Assembly (NCBI GenBank): GCA_028751875.1
Contig: CM054143.1
Coordinates: forward strand, 64,184,176-64,248,175
DNA from: Rapana venosa
Lineage: Eukaryota; Mollusca; Gastropoda; Neogastropoda; Muricidae
Reading direction: 5' to 3'
DNA: 64,000 nucleotides
Position numbers and translations under genes: made by a program. Below are positions 47,151 to 58,689 of this stretch, piece after piece. Under the pieces are notes generated by a model. The model saw only the letters and a program-made list of their open reading frames with translations, was not told the origin of the DNA and ran no database searches. Positions within the stretch are counted from its first letter, which is position 1. Each line of letters starts with the position of its first letter.

Positions 47151-47551
47151 AAACTGCCCCGGAGCAAGACCTCGCCACAGCTGCTCAGGTACACACTGCT
47201 CATGGAGATGGCATCCTCAAAGTCAAGTCTGCAGAACGCACACATTCTGCTAATGAAGAAAAAAGTGTCCGGGAAAACTTCTTCCACTTCCTCCCGCACC
47301 CAGACAGGCATCAGGTGACTGTAGCCCCCAGGATACAGGACCTGATAGAAGAGCTAAAACAGGAAAATCCCCTTACAAGAACCCCACCACTCAGGCCTGC
47401 AGAAGGTTTGGAAAAGAAAATCCCAGAAGGAGTGAGCACTGGCAACAGAAATCTGAAGAATGTTGGGGACAGCAGTCCCTCTGTCATTGACAACTCTGTT
47501 CATGTTAATAATAACCCACATTCTGCTAATGGAAATCTCCGAAAATCATGA
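47151..47551 (+). CDS. terminal coding exon, cytoplasmic-tail-like
   Basis: Acceptor TCTATTTTCAG followed by a phase-1 open frame of about 133 codons ending at TGA (47549-47551). Segments include TAPEQDLATAAQVHTAHGDG, SVRENFFHFLPHPDRHQ, APRIQDLIEELKQENPL, RPAEGLEKKIPEG and NNNPHSANGNLRKS. It is hydrophilic, rich in Glu, Asn, Pro and Ser, without Cys or a membrane segment. That fits an intracellular tail of a type I receptor whose membrane exon lies upstream and was not found. Entry phase 1 matches the exons at 12582, 19060 and 41546. No family recognised. Uninterrupted over 400 bp in a stop-rich region, which supports coding. Confidence 0.55.
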
Positions 47552-47819
47552 CCATTACAGATCTATTGTCATAGCAGGATGACCACTTTGGCACAACAGT
47601 CGCCAATCTCCTCGGTACCATCGCTGGAAAGATATTGGAGAGCTGTCAAAGCAACAAAAAGGTAAATCAGCTTAATGATATGTATACTCAATCAACTATC
47701 CCTCGCTCCGGGAAGAATCGGTACAAGTTACACACAATACACAAGAGTTTGGCATCTCTCTCTGTCCATCGCTGAGTTCTATGAGTCCTGTGCCACAAGC
47801 ATGACCTCAGTATATGGCA

Positions 47820-48250
47820 ATGCAGATATGTGTCTCCTCTTTTCCTTCTGACCCCCACCTTGATGTGGAACCCTCGTCATCTTATCTTTCCCATGTTTAG
47901 TAGTGCAAGCAGGATGTTGGTGATCTGCCTCTTTTCCTTCTGCCCCCAACCTTGCTGTGGAGAACCCTCGTCATCTTATCTTTCCCATTTTTGTAGTGTC
48001 CAAGCTTCTAATCCATACAGCAATACCGGCCAGATGAGTGTTTTGACAATTCTAATTTTGGGATATCTAGGTTTGTCTCTGTCTTTCCAGATGTTGTTTA
48101 ACTGAATCATCTATTGATTGGCCATTCCGATTTTAGCCTCGACGCCTTGTAGACAGGTGCCATTATTCTTTTACACATTGGAAATATTTGAAAATTTGAG
48201 CGTATTCGAGATCTTTTCCATTGATATGATATTGTAATGCTTGACCGTCC
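47820..48250 (-). mobile_element. old RTE-like LINE C-terminal relic
   Basis: On the minus strand: KIGMANQ, MIQLNNIWKDRDKPRYPKIR, IVKTLIWPVLLYGLEAWTL, the stretch preceding the zinc- or basic-type tail of RTE-like LINEs. A ~70-bp doublet (CTCTTTTCCTTCTG) at 47838 and 47928 shows local duplication. Strongly decayed. Confidence 0.65.
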
Positions 48251-49317
48251 TACAAAATTTGGGGTTTTGGGGGGTCATTTTACACAAGGCTAGAAGTGTT
48301 GCCCTCTGCATCACCTCAGTAGAGAATTCTCCTTATGCTTGTGATATGATTTGCCATGTAGTTGTAGTTCACTCAAAACCAAGAACATTCTTCCGTTTTG
48401 TTGTTTGTCAAATATGCCTAAAGCTGATTGTTACTTTATTCATATCACTGTTAAATGTTAATGTGGTACTAGTTATGGATGAGTTAGCATGTTTGAAAGA
48501 AACACACTGAAGGATAGTTATTTTTTCTGCATTAAATACATGTTCGTAGGCATTTTAAAATAAAAACGCCTGAATTCACTTTGGATAAACCATTTTTATG
48601 AGTAAGCATATCAACAAACTTCCTCGGTTATGTAAAAAATCATTGCTTTTTAAAAAAACAAAAATGATACAGTACAACTGAATTGTGCCACTTGTGTGTA
48701 CATAAAAACCCCAGAAGACTTAAGAATATTTAAAACCTGGACACAGGACATGGTAAAGGCATTTTGGCCATGGTATGTGACGTCACGTGCTCACCAGGGT
48801 GACACATTTACCCCGTTTATTTAGGTCTGCTTGTCTTTCTTCTGACTCCTTATTGGCTTCTGTGCTGTTTCTGTTAGAAATTTGGGGATAATAAAGTAGT
48901 GGATCAATGGACTGACATCTTGTACACAGCCCAGTTTTATTTGTACCAAAACGTTTACATACTGAGAGCCAAGGATATTTCATGAATCATGCCCATTAAC
49001 AGTAAAGAATAGCGAATGACGACTGTAAAATGGCATTGTATGGAGTTAACCTGACACCAGCCCTGATGCAACCTTCGAAGTCAGTGGAGTTATCATCTAC
49101 AGCCACATTAATGTGGTTACAGTCCTCTGTTGTGGGGTGGTCATCCTAAACCACAGGATCATGACAAGTTGGATTGTGCAGAGGTCACATCCAAAGCCAG
49201 AGCTCTACACATTGACATCAACATCAGGGAATCACTCCTATCATATAGCAGTCACACAAGACATGGCCACGTATGCTCCATGACTACAATATAATGATGA
49301 AAAGGGCCAAGCGCGCG
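48251..49317. other. no gene seen
   Basis: AT-rich unique sequence. TGACGTCACGTG at 48778-48789 overlaps CRE-type and E-box palindromes. Nothing nearby shows it is a promoter. Confidence 0.45.
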
Positions 49318-49325
49318 CATGTGTG

Positions 49326-49369
<44 letters not shown>

Positions 49370-49370
49370 C
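49318..49370. repeat. (GT)n microsatellite
   Basis: About 22 GT units with GC interruptions. Confidence 0.97.
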
Positions 49371-49644
49371 GAGTGCGTGTGCGCGTGCATGCAAGCGCAA
49401 ACCATAACATAAAAATTTGGAGCTTTTATGAGTGCAACCCCCCCCCCCCCCCCTGCTTAGTCCTGTTTATTCAGACCATGTTTTCACAAACACCAGGTAA
49501 AATAGACAACAGTATAATTATGTAGCAGCTAGGCACCAGAACTCCTCACACTCAAAACACAATCGTTCTGTTTCAGTCATGAATAATTCCGAATTCACAA
49601 TAGACGGGAAAGTACGCCAGCCAGGTGAGTCTGAAAGTCGTTAT

Positions 49645-49830
49645 CATCAGCAGCATCATCATCATCTTCTTCATCTTCAAAAGCATCATCATCATCATTA
49701 TCGTCGTCGTCATGAACATCATCATCGTCATCATCAATATGATCATCATAGTCATCATCATCTTTGAAAGCATCATCATCGTCGTCGTCGTCATCATCAT
49801 CATCATCATTCATCATCATCATCATCAGAA
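49645..49830. repeat. (ATC)n trinucleotide tract
   Basis: CAT/ATC units with GTC and TTC variants. Poly-His, poly-Asp and poly-Met frames here are artefacts. Confidence 0.95.
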
Positions 49831-49865
49831 ACACCAAAAAGAAAGAAATAAAGAGAAGAGAGTGA

Positions 49866-50154
49866 GTCAAGTCAAGTCAAGTCAAGTCAAAAACACTTTA
49901 ATCATCCCATGAAGGGCAATTACAATACGAAGGCGGGTTAGGAGGAGGAGGAGGAGAAGAGAGAGAAAGTTAACAAAAAGTAGAGCAGCTGACGTTTCAG
50001 GCCACAGACTCTGACACTCTCTGGTTGTTGTACAGGGCAGGGCACAGAGAGGAAAACCGAACGTTGAAAAGGTTGTTCAACTGCAGGGCAGGGCACAGAG
50101 AAGGAAAACAAAAGTCCAAAAAGTCCTTCAACTGCAGGGTAAAGTTCATGAAAG
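49866..50154. repeat. (TCAAG)n end and ~56-bp tandem repeat
   Basis: Five TCAAG units at 49867-49890 precede an AACACTTTAATCATCCCATG word, like the 3' end of a minus-oriented retroelement. From 50030 to 50150 the phrase AACTGCAGGGCAGGGCACAG recurs about every 56 bp. Related words (GCACAGAAAAGGAT) reappear after the SINE at 50600-50635. Confidence 0.6.
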
Positions 50155-50565
50155 GGGATCGAGGTAATGCGCCGCGCTAGAAAGCCAACAGTCCGGGTCA
50201 GAAGTGTGCGGTGGTTTCATCCCCATTTGGGCCCGAAAATTTCCCCCATCCATTAGACCATGAGGGGTGGTCTGGGTGCTAGTCTTTTGGAGGATGTGAT
50301 AAACTTAGATCCCGTGTGTTACACATAAATATTTAGCACACACACAAGTAAAAGAACCCACAGCAACAAGGGAGTTGTCCCTGGCAAAATTCTGTAGGAT
50401 AAAGCCACACTGATAGGGAAACAATTACAGTTGTAGACAAACAACAAAAACCTGGGTGGTGCTACTCTTGCGGCGATGTGCTTTCCTGTGGGGAGAGCAG
50501 CCTGAAATTTCATGCAGAGAAATCTGCCATAACTTAAAGTGGTATGAACATGAAATGAAACAATG
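50155..50565 (+). mobile_element. SINE-A, plus-strand copy
   Basis: Head GGTAATGCGCCGCGCTAGAA, B-box region GGTGGTTTCATCCCC (weakened), central TTTTGGAGGATGTGATAAAC, AAAGAACCCACAGCAACAAG, AGTTGTCCCTGGCAAAATTC and 3' ACTTAAAGTGGTATGAACAT. Inserted in a small tandem repeat. Confidence 0.9.
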
Positions 50566-50734
50566 GCAGGGGACAGAGAAGAAAAACAATCAAGGAAACA
50601 GTCTTCAATTGCGTGGCAGCGCACAGAAAAGGATAAAAAACAACCCAAGCATAGAAACGGTCATTAAACTGCCAGAACAGATTTCAGACATAAGGGCAAA
50701 TGATCTTTCGATTGCACATATAGAAGATAATCTA

Positions 50735-50803
50735 ATTACCTCCCTGTCACACTAGATCTAGCATACAAGCAATCCCATTAAAGGAAAACAACTCAAATCA
50801 TAC

Positions 50804-50810
<7 letters not shown>
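50735..50810 (+). repeat. AGATCTAG-containing dispersed repeat, copy 1
   Basis: CCTCCCTGTCACACTAGATC, TAGCATACAAGCAATC, then ATTAAAGGAAAACAACTCAA and a (CT)n tract. The same order occurs at 58698-58830. Confidence 0.75.
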
Positions 50811-50930
<120 letters not shown>

Positions 50931-51959
50931 CATACCTATTACATCTCCCCCCCCCCCCCACCTCAACAAACTGTGTCAGCTTGGGCAGTGACACATATAC
51001 AGCTACAGAAAACTAAATACTGGTTACACTAATTTCTCAGATTCAAAAACAATTCCTCTGCAGTTTGTAAACAAGCGGATTCTAGCATTAGATCTAAATC
51101 TTCACAGCAAGAGAATTTGGTGAACCATATTTTAATGCTTTTATGATACATGCTATTTTAACATTATAATCATAAACGGAGTAAGGTTTCAACTCAACAT
51201 TTCAAAACAAAATAGCAAAGTAAACACTCAGCTCAGGCATTTAGGATTCATGTTAGTTTAATAGTGAAATCGTAAAAACAGGGTGTGGTTTCATTTCTCA
51301 GGGCTTGTAATGCTACTATCTAACAGAGATCTATTATGTAGACAGGATTCGTCATAGATCAGTACATAGCTTCTGCTTCGATAATAAAGGCTATGGCCGA
51401 CTACAGAAACTTTGTATTTAGATAAAGTTCTTCTGTAAGCAAGATAGAGTTGAGCCATCCCAGACTGCAGAGGGATTGCTATTCAAGCAAAATACCTCAA
51501 AGTCAAGCTCTTTCCTGTAGTTTTCTGACAACATTGGCTCAGCCACATCCTTACACAGCCCTGTTCATTGAACTGGGTTAAAACATGCACATTGTTTTCT
51601 TTTGACTTTAAACGGCAGGTAGTGTGGACAGTTATTTGAACATATTTTCTCAACACCCTGATTCAGTACATAAGAACATGCTACTTCAATAAAAAAAAAT
51701 TTAAAAAGAGAAGGAAGTGTACTAACTGGCTAGCCACATAATGTTTGATGACTGAAATCATAACATTGTTTAACATGACTAATAATTCCACAATATACAA
51801 GAGCTTCAGTCCAAAACAAAGAACAAAAATGTCTTTTGATTGTGCTTTTCTTATAGATTTGTCTGGAAAACTTCAATAATCATCAATAGTTGTTTACATA
51901 CACTTGGACTTACAAGTCCCTGGTAGAACTGTCTTTGGCTCATCCCTTCAGGCTAATCA
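50931..51959. other. no gene seen
   Basis: AT-rich unique-looking sequence without readable element motifs. Confidence 0.45.
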
Positions 51960-53880
51960 TACAGAACGTCACAGGGCTGGGGCAGGGGCGGCAGAACACA
52001 CAGTATTCACAAGTTTGTCTACCGTCTTCAGATGATGGAACACTGCTTCAGTGTAGCCCAGATCATTTCCGTCCTGCATGAAGGCCACTGACCGTGTGAA
52101 CAGCAGCTCCTTTAGCTGGCATTGCTGGCTTGTGGTGCCGTCAAACTGGACATGGCACTCAATCCGGAGGTAGAGATGAGAAGCTCGATGAGTCCTAGAA
52201 TGCTTCAAGGATGGCCACAGGAGAGTGTGCTGGGTAGGAACTGGTCCTCTGGAGAGATGTTGGCGACCCTGATGAAACATGTTGAAGTGTCTTCATTGAT
52301 CAGTGTGGGGATGGTGATGAGTTTTCCAGGGAGGGTCTGGCTAGGGGAGTGGGGGGGGACACGATGAGGGAGCCAGACAAGCGTTGGCCACTGGAGATCT
52401 TGATGGTGGCTATGGAGGGGGCAGGGATAGTGTCAGAAAGTGGAATGGGCTACCCCTTGGGTGGCTCTGGTGTTTCTGCGGGCTTCTTGGGCAACAGCTT
52501 GCAGACAAGGGGGGAATGTCAGGAAGAGACTGGGTGAAGCAAGGCATGCCCAGGAGAACCAGCAGTTGCTGTTTGCGGGACTGCATAAACGGGTTCATGG
52601 GCTCTTTCACCTCCAAGATGAGGATGTTGGGATGCAGAGTGCCAAAGACGATGTCCACCAAGATCTCTGAATAAGGCACTTTAGCCCCATTTACTGCACG
52701 TGAGGTGACGTAGCAGTCTTCCTAAGTCCAAGTGTTTGGCTGCCCAGGTATCATTGACAGTTGTACACTTCCATCCCATTAATGATGATGGGCTGCTGGA
52801 CATTTTCCAGCTAGGCTGGTCCTCTTCCTGCCCTAGTCTTTCAGTCTGGTGTGGCTGTTGGAAAGTGTTCTGGCCGCTGGTGTCAAGGCTGATGTTGGTA
52901 TGCCTGCTTGGTCCAGCAGTCTGCTCCACTGTGGCCCGTGTACTGGCACAACCAGCAGATCAGGTTGTGGCCTAGCCCCTGCTGGTTACGGCCTCTCCAC
53001 TGGTTGCTGGCTTGACGTGGTGGGGGCAGGCAGTTCTGGCCTGGGGCCATGCTGAGGCTTGGTGCTGCACTTCTTGCCCTTAGGCAGCATTCTCAGACAT
53101 CAGTGTGGCGATCTGAGCTTCTACGTAGTGTGGAGTATTTGGCACTGCTGCAGCTGTCTGCTTCGTGGTTGCGTTCGTGCCTCCCTCATCCAGCATAAAG
53201 CATTAAGCCTCAGTGAGAGCATCTTAAAATGTAAACTCTGCCTTCCCCCCGAAGAAGCCTTTCATGTGTCTCCGCAGGGAAGTGGGGTGGAGCCTGTCTA
53301 CACAAGTGTGATTAAGCATGGCTGGAGTCAGGGTGTCAGCTTTGGTGGTGTTGGTTTTGGACCATATATAAGTCTCAAGGCAGAAGCATATTCACAGACA
53401 CACTTGGTAAGGCCCTGACATCTCTTTAAGAAGGCTGCTGCTTAAGTTGTAGAATACTTTCTGGGGGATGTCCACTACCTCAGCATCCTTGGAGAGGTTG
53501 TTTTGGAATGCTCATCTCTCCAGTGCACCCAGCAACCATCCAACAGCTATTATGTTCATCATTAGCTGCAGGTTGACTATCAGTTTGGCTTCCCTGATGA
53601 AGCCCTCAGCATCCTCTTCCCTGATGAAGCCCTCTGCATCCTCTTCCCTGATGAAGCCATCAGCATCCTCTTCACTGATGAAGCCATCAGCATCCTCTTC
53701 ACTGATAAAGCCCTCAGCATCCTCTTCACTGATGAAGCCCTCAGCATCCTCTTCACGGAGAAAACTTGAGCATCCAGAGCATGTGCACAATAAGTTGAGA
53801 GGGTGAAACTCCTCGACACTGGGTAGATGGGCTGGGTCTGCTGCTTCCCTCCCTCTGTTCCTCCTCTTGCTAGCTGCCAT
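51960..53880 (-). mobile_element. degenerate LTR-retrotransposon gag-protease region
   Basis: Minus strand, several frames. A CX2CX4HX4C zinc knuckle (CWLCQYTGHSGADC) lies near 52935-52895. Downstream is a retroviral-like aspartic protease: an INGMEV entry near 52780, a disrupted active-site region near 52750, KVPYSEILVDIVFGTLHPNI and LILEVK near 52680-52600, then a LLGMP-type ending. A pol linker follows with IRVANISPEDQFLP near 52275 and FMQDGNDLGYTEAVFHHLKT near 52070-52010. This order is that of Ty3/Gypsy-type elements. RT, RNase H, integrase and LTRs were not found, so it is a truncated fossil. Frameshifts and stops disable it. The first part, from an ATG at 53880, contains the acidic 9-residue repeat and may be gag or unrelated. 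Confidence 0.65.
53594..53755 (-). repeat. 27-bp tandem repeat, six units, acidic nonapeptide
   Basis: Six units of 27 bp with few differences. On the minus strand each reads Glu-Glu-Asp-Ala-Glu/Asp-Gly-Phe-Ile-Ser/Arg in an open frame that starts with ATG at 53878-53880. The frame stops at TGA just after (53512-53514) but stays coding-like beyond it. Confidence 0.9.
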
Positions 53881-53987
53881 CGTGCTAGCGGTTCATCCAG
53901 ACTGGACTGAATCTTGTTTTTTCAAACTTTTTCATTCAGTTTTTTCCATTGCACAGTTATAAAGATACAAAACATATAAACAATTTT

Positions 53988-53991
<4 letters not shown>

Positions 53992-54042
<51 letters not shown>
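53992..54042. repeat. (GA)n microsatellite
   Basis: About 25 GA units. Confidence 0.98.
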
Positions 54043-54045
<3 letters not shown>

Positions 54046-54391
54046 TTGTCAGGTATACAGCTAGATCAACTGAGACAGAAAGAAAGAGGGACAGGCTGAC
54101 AGGCAGACAGACCGAGAGGTCCCAAATTGGCACTGTACTCAATACATGCTATACACTCTGTGCACTAAAAACAGAATCAAGTTTGTCTGTGTTTTTACAC
54201 ACTCCGTACCAGTGTCTTTTTTTAAACAGAAGGCCTACCCTGGAAGGACCGTAGACAGCAATCATATTCACGAATGCTGATTGCTTTGACTACTGTTATC
54301 AAACAGAGGTTGATATGGAATCCATCTAATAATGAACTTGTTATGTGTAAAATTTTTATGAGAAATATACCTCAGTAAGATACCTGTATCT

Positions 54392-54806
54392 TTATGTGTT
54401 AAATAAGACATGAAGTACAGGTCTATTACTATTCAATTTACAATGATAGATGTATTGTTTGGCCAGTAGTAGAATGAAATAAAAATTATCACCAAAACTT
54501 ATATTTCTGTCACATCCGAGTATAGGCAGACACTCTGTTATATTCATATTGAACACATTCTGACATTTTTCAGTCATTACTTCAGTAAGTGCCTGCCAAA
54601 AACTCTGAACAACTGTGCACTGCCAAAACATGTTTCTAATACTGTCTACTGCTGAATTGCAAAAATGGCAGAAGTCACTGTCAGTCACACCCATCTCTTT
54701 CAGTACAACGTTGGTCCCAAGACACCTGTGAATTTTCCTAAGTTGGAGCCATTTCATTTCAACATCAGAAATTTTATGAACAAACAAAAAACATGTTTTC
54801 CATTCA
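54392..54806 (-). mobile_element. L1/Tx1-like LINE C-terminus
   Basis: On the minus strand one open frame: KWLQLRKIHRCLGTNVVLKE, MGVTDSDFCHFCNSAVDSIR, MFWQCTVVQSFWQALTEVM and FYFILLLAKQYIYHCKLN. This is the Cys/His-containing (zf-RVT-like) C-terminal domain of L1/Tx1-type LINEs. It is open for ~140 codons, so relatively young. The upstream part is cut at 54807-54840 by another element's tail. Confidence 0.85.
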
Positions 54807-54809
54807 TTT

Positions 54810-55340
54810 TCAACATTCAAATTCAAATTCAAATTCAAAAACTTTATTATCTCAAAGACAGAGAAATTCCGGCGGGTTACTCGCCATACATAAAAACAAT
54901 AAACATTTAAACATAATATTTAAAACACACACACTTTCCAACATCAGCACGCACCCATCATGAGATAAAAAGCATCCACAAATCAGCAATATCTCAGCCA
55001 GCCACAAACCCACCCCAACAAAAATCACTTTACTCATGTGCGCACAAGTAAACCCGTACGTCCGCACATACACAGTCACTCGCGCACGCGCACGCACGCT
55101 CGCACATTGTAAACATTCGTACCCATGCTCACGCATTTTAATAATATAAGTCAAATTGTTATAACATGTTGAATAAGACAAATATTTTTTAAATTAATAC
55201 TATGTTCTTTTAAGATATTGAACTGGTACTAAAAATAAACACACGCACGCTATTTTAAGAAAAAAAGCATTTGTATTACTGTATGATTAGACAAATATCA
55301 GTAGTTAATAGTTATTCTATTAGAAATGAACACAGAGTTT
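54810..55340 (-). mobile_element. 3' part of another retroelement, (TTTGAA)n tail
   Basis: Four ATTCAA units (54816-54839), then AACTTTATTATCTCAAAGAC and GGCGGGTTACTCGCC. The body contains CACGCACGC-rich and TTTTAATAATATAAG stretches and no readable protein. It abuts the L1/Tx1-like C-terminus and probably inserted into it. Confidence 0.6.
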
Positions 55341-55365
55341 ACTCTATAAAAGGTTAGCCTTTGAG

Positions 55366-55530
55366 TCGCTCTCTCTCTTTCTCCCCTCCTCCATTCCCCC
55401 CCCCCCCCCCACTAACCCCCCCTCTCTCTCTCTCTCCTCTCTGACTCGATCTCTCTCTCTTCCTCTCGCTGCCTCTCGCTCTCTCTCTCTCTCTCCTCTC
55501 TCTCTCGATCTCTCTTCTCTCTCTCGTGGC
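55366..55530. repeat. (CT)-rich tract with C-run
   Basis: CT dinucleotides mixed with CTCGAT and a C run at 55397-55410. Confidence 0.93.
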
Positions 55531-55829
55531 TTTAGTGTTTCATGAGTTCAGATTTTTATTGTCATACCATCTAGGTAATTAGCAGAATTGAGGTTGGAAT
55601 AATAACTATTTTGATATGCAGGGTCTCTAGACTTGGGTACTCTGTCAGCGCTTTTGAGAGGCAGGAGTTGTCTAAATATTTGCAAGTACATGTGTGTCTC
55701 ACTACAATCTGTCTAGCTCTGTCTCTCACACGGCACATTCATACCAAGTCATTCAAGTTTCATTTGCTTCACAGCCCACAATTTTGCACACATCTGGTTT
55801 ACAATCCTTGTTTACTATGTTTCGTTGAT

Positions 55830-57480
55830 TTTTAACAGTCAGGCCCCTACCACAAACCCTAGGGAAAATGAAAGGACTGAAACTCAATAAAGCATCGGTA
55901 GAAAATTTGTAAAAACTTTTACAAGTTTATCTTGATCAGACTCCGGAGGTTTTTTGAAGGAATAGATGGCATGTGAGTGGCATTTTCCTATTTTACAATA
56001 TCTGTATTAGCATCAAAATTTAGGTTTATCCTCAAATTAATAGTACCTAGATAGTTTGTATTTGGTGTACAACGCTCATACCTTTACACCATCAATGTAA
56101 AAGATTTGGTATGGGCTGAGGGTCCACTAGCGAAAATCAATCTACATTTACATTAGTCTTTTTTGAACTTATGGTCCAAGGACAGTGAGTCTGTTAGTGC
56201 ACCAGGAGGAGAAGATCCTCAAACTTGTTTAAAATACATGACATGGGAAATTAGACAGATCTTCCAGAGCAGAGTCATCAGAAAATAATATTTGATTAAC
56301 GGTTATAAGATCAGAGGACAGTGCAGTCATTTGTGTAAAGGGTGAAAATGAGGGGGGACAGAAACCGTGCCTTGGTTTTAGGGAGAAAACCAGTGAGAAG
56401 TTGATCTTTGAGTGGATATGGCTTTTTTGAATCGAACAACACTGTGTCCGGTGTCGAGTCAAAAAGCTCATCATAGAGTGTGATTAGCCGAAGGACAGAC
56501 ATCTGCATTGAGAGCTGAGTTTGAGAGCTTAATAGTGTGGGGCTTGAATAGTATTAAAGGCAGAATCAGAGAAGTGACAATGAAAAAGTTATACGAACAT
56601 AAGGTCGGATGATTTTCTAGGTGGGAATAAAAACAAGTATGCCGCAAGTAATCTGTAGGCTCTGTGTTTTGAGAGCTTCTGTTGGCTTTGGTATGCAAAC
56701 TGAAGATGGTATCTAGATAGATGAAGAAGTAGAGAAAGAAGCCGTTTTATGAGAAACGGCATTCTGCTTCAAAACATTTTCATTTACTCTATTGGGTGAG
56801 AGTACTGGGCTATAGTGCATTTAAAGATTGGGATGGTGATTATTTTTTGGGATACAGTGACAAATTATTGATTTTTTCCAGAGAGACATGGAACATGGCT
56901 TGCTTTCAATGACAGAGAAAACAAAATCACTAAAAACATGGGACACAGCTCGACTGTTGCACAAGATTTTATAAAGCCGACCACAAATATCCATGTTCCA
57001 CACCTACAGTCCTTCCTCTCTTATGCTTTACTCTTTTAAGATAGATTTAACATCTGTAGCCCCCACATGCAACAGTAATCTTCATCATTCGAATCTCTTA
57101 TCACAGACATGTTGGTTGCAGGTTAGACAGAAACCAGATGAAGCTCAGTTTGTGATCTGCACGCTCTCAAGCGCAATAGAAAATCATTCAGTTCTTCAGC
57201 AACTAGCTTTTTGTTCCTGCTAGTGGTATTGGACTGTGTTGACATTTTTGAGTTTGCTTGCACTGAAAGTATCTTTACCTTCCACGCTCTTTAGCCAAAT
57301 ATGACCCCTCTGAAATCGTTTCGCTTCAACTTATACTCTTTATAAGATTATTTTACATTCTCGAATTTCTTTTTGGGTTTCTTGTTGATTGTTATGGCTG
57401 GCCTATTTCTATCGCGCTTGAACGCTACTTTACTTCTTTTGTTTAGAGAGGATTTTAGTGTTTTTGTCACCCAAGGTTTT
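55830..57480 (-). mobile_element. CR1/Jockey-superfamily LINE relic
   Basis: On the minus strand: KPWVTKTLKSSLNKRSKVAF (57460), ELNDFLLRLRACRSQTELHL (57190), CHCIPKNNHHPNL (56860), a SAFNTIQ piece (56570), LFDSTPDTVLFDSKK, RFLSPLIFTLYTNDC (56350), FSDDSALEDLSN (56270), then a YLGTINLRINLNFDANTD piece and FYRCFIE (55980). Together these cover the EN-RT linker to thumb of one LINE. All frames are broken. Confidence 0.75.
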
Positions 57481-58480
57481 TATGTTGGAGAATATCTTTA
57501 CGTAGCTTTTTGAGGAATAATAAGATTTTCACAAAAAGAGATGTATGGACTATGCACAAACATCAGTCGCTTCTTCAATACCATTCAGTTTTTCATCCCA
57601 TCTTGTACAACTTTTCGGGTAGAGATATAATTGTTAATAAGGCATTATACCGCAGTAAGGGTTTGGACCGTTTCAGCACACTTTTAGCTTCGCTTATGTA
57701 GACTGAGTGCTGACAGTTCTGAGCAATATTGTGTCGTGTATTGTCAACCTTTGTTTTTTCTGATTATTCTGATAATCTGCTTGTCTACATAAATCCAGTC
57801 AAAGTAACTATATCAGTTGCTTCACTTGCAGATCTAAGTCTTAACTGTTCATATGACATAAGATTGCCCTTTTCAAGTATAAAGTTTCCTATGCAATGAA
57901 TACCTTTATCAATCCATTATAGTAGCAATACACTTGTTTCCTGCCTGTATTCTTTTATTGAAAAAAACTGGTTCTCCTAACAGTTTGCAAGAATAACTAG
58001 AGTTAACTTTGTAAAAGAATCCTTTGTATGCACAGAATACGTCTGCCCAAGTTGCATTAGATTCACAAAATTTTAAAATGATCTCTGGTCGATATTTTGA
58101 AATATTGTTGATCAGTAGAAAGTTGTAGCTTGCAATAGCCTGCAACCTATGATTTGTTGTCTGGAGTTCTTTTCAGACATGTCAGTTTCAAAGATTGTGC
58201 TAATATTTTCAATTCTGGTAACCCAAGACCTCCATTTTTGATACTTTTGTGTGATACTTTTCTACTTATTTTATCTCTTTTATTGTTCCAAACAAATTTG
58301 TAGCAGTAGCTTTGCAAAGTATAAAAAAATCGTCTGGCGGATTATGGACTGAATCTTCTGTTACCCGAAAAGTTTCAAATTCCCTATCCTGTTCACAATG
58401 CCACTTGTGATGGTGCCAAGAAGCAAGGATAAAAGCAAGGTAAAGAAATAGTGGAACAACAACTCTTAGCAACAATTTAA
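57481..58480 (-). mobile_element. L1/Tx1-like LINE remnant
   Basis: On the minus strand: HHHKWHCEQDREFETFRVTE and NLFGTIKEIK near 58420-58280, ASYNFLLINNISKYRPEIIL and KFCESNATWADVFCAYKGFF near 58130-58020, LLGEPVFFNKRIQAGNK near 57980. These resemble the region before the C-terminal domain of L1/Tx1-like LINEs. It may be the displaced upstream part of 54392-54806. 57481-57900 itself has no clear motif. Confidence 0.55.
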
Positions 58481-58689
58481 CATATAGTAGTTGTAGACGC
58501 AGATGAAGATAACAGCTGGTAGTTGGTCTTTATTCAGACCTCAGCATACCAATGATGTGCAGGGATCTCCCCAAGCCCAATACTGACTAGCTATCCCTAT
58601 CTAAGAAAACCAAGTGGGACACAATTCAGAGGTGTGTCCCGATTTAGAAACAGGACACTGCAACATATTCACGATCACAATGGAGATAA

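Noticed and set aside
48778..48789. TGACGTCACGTG, overlapping CRE-type and E-box palindromes
   Set aside because: A 12-bp match is expected by chance at this scale and no transcription start is indicated nearby.
49573..49912. Poly-Met, poly-His and poly-Asp frames
   Set aside because: All derive from the (ATC)n tract.
52122..53418. Plus-strand open frames at 52.1-53.4 kb
   Set aside because: They are shadows of the minus-strand gag-protease relic, which alone shows ordered domain motifs.
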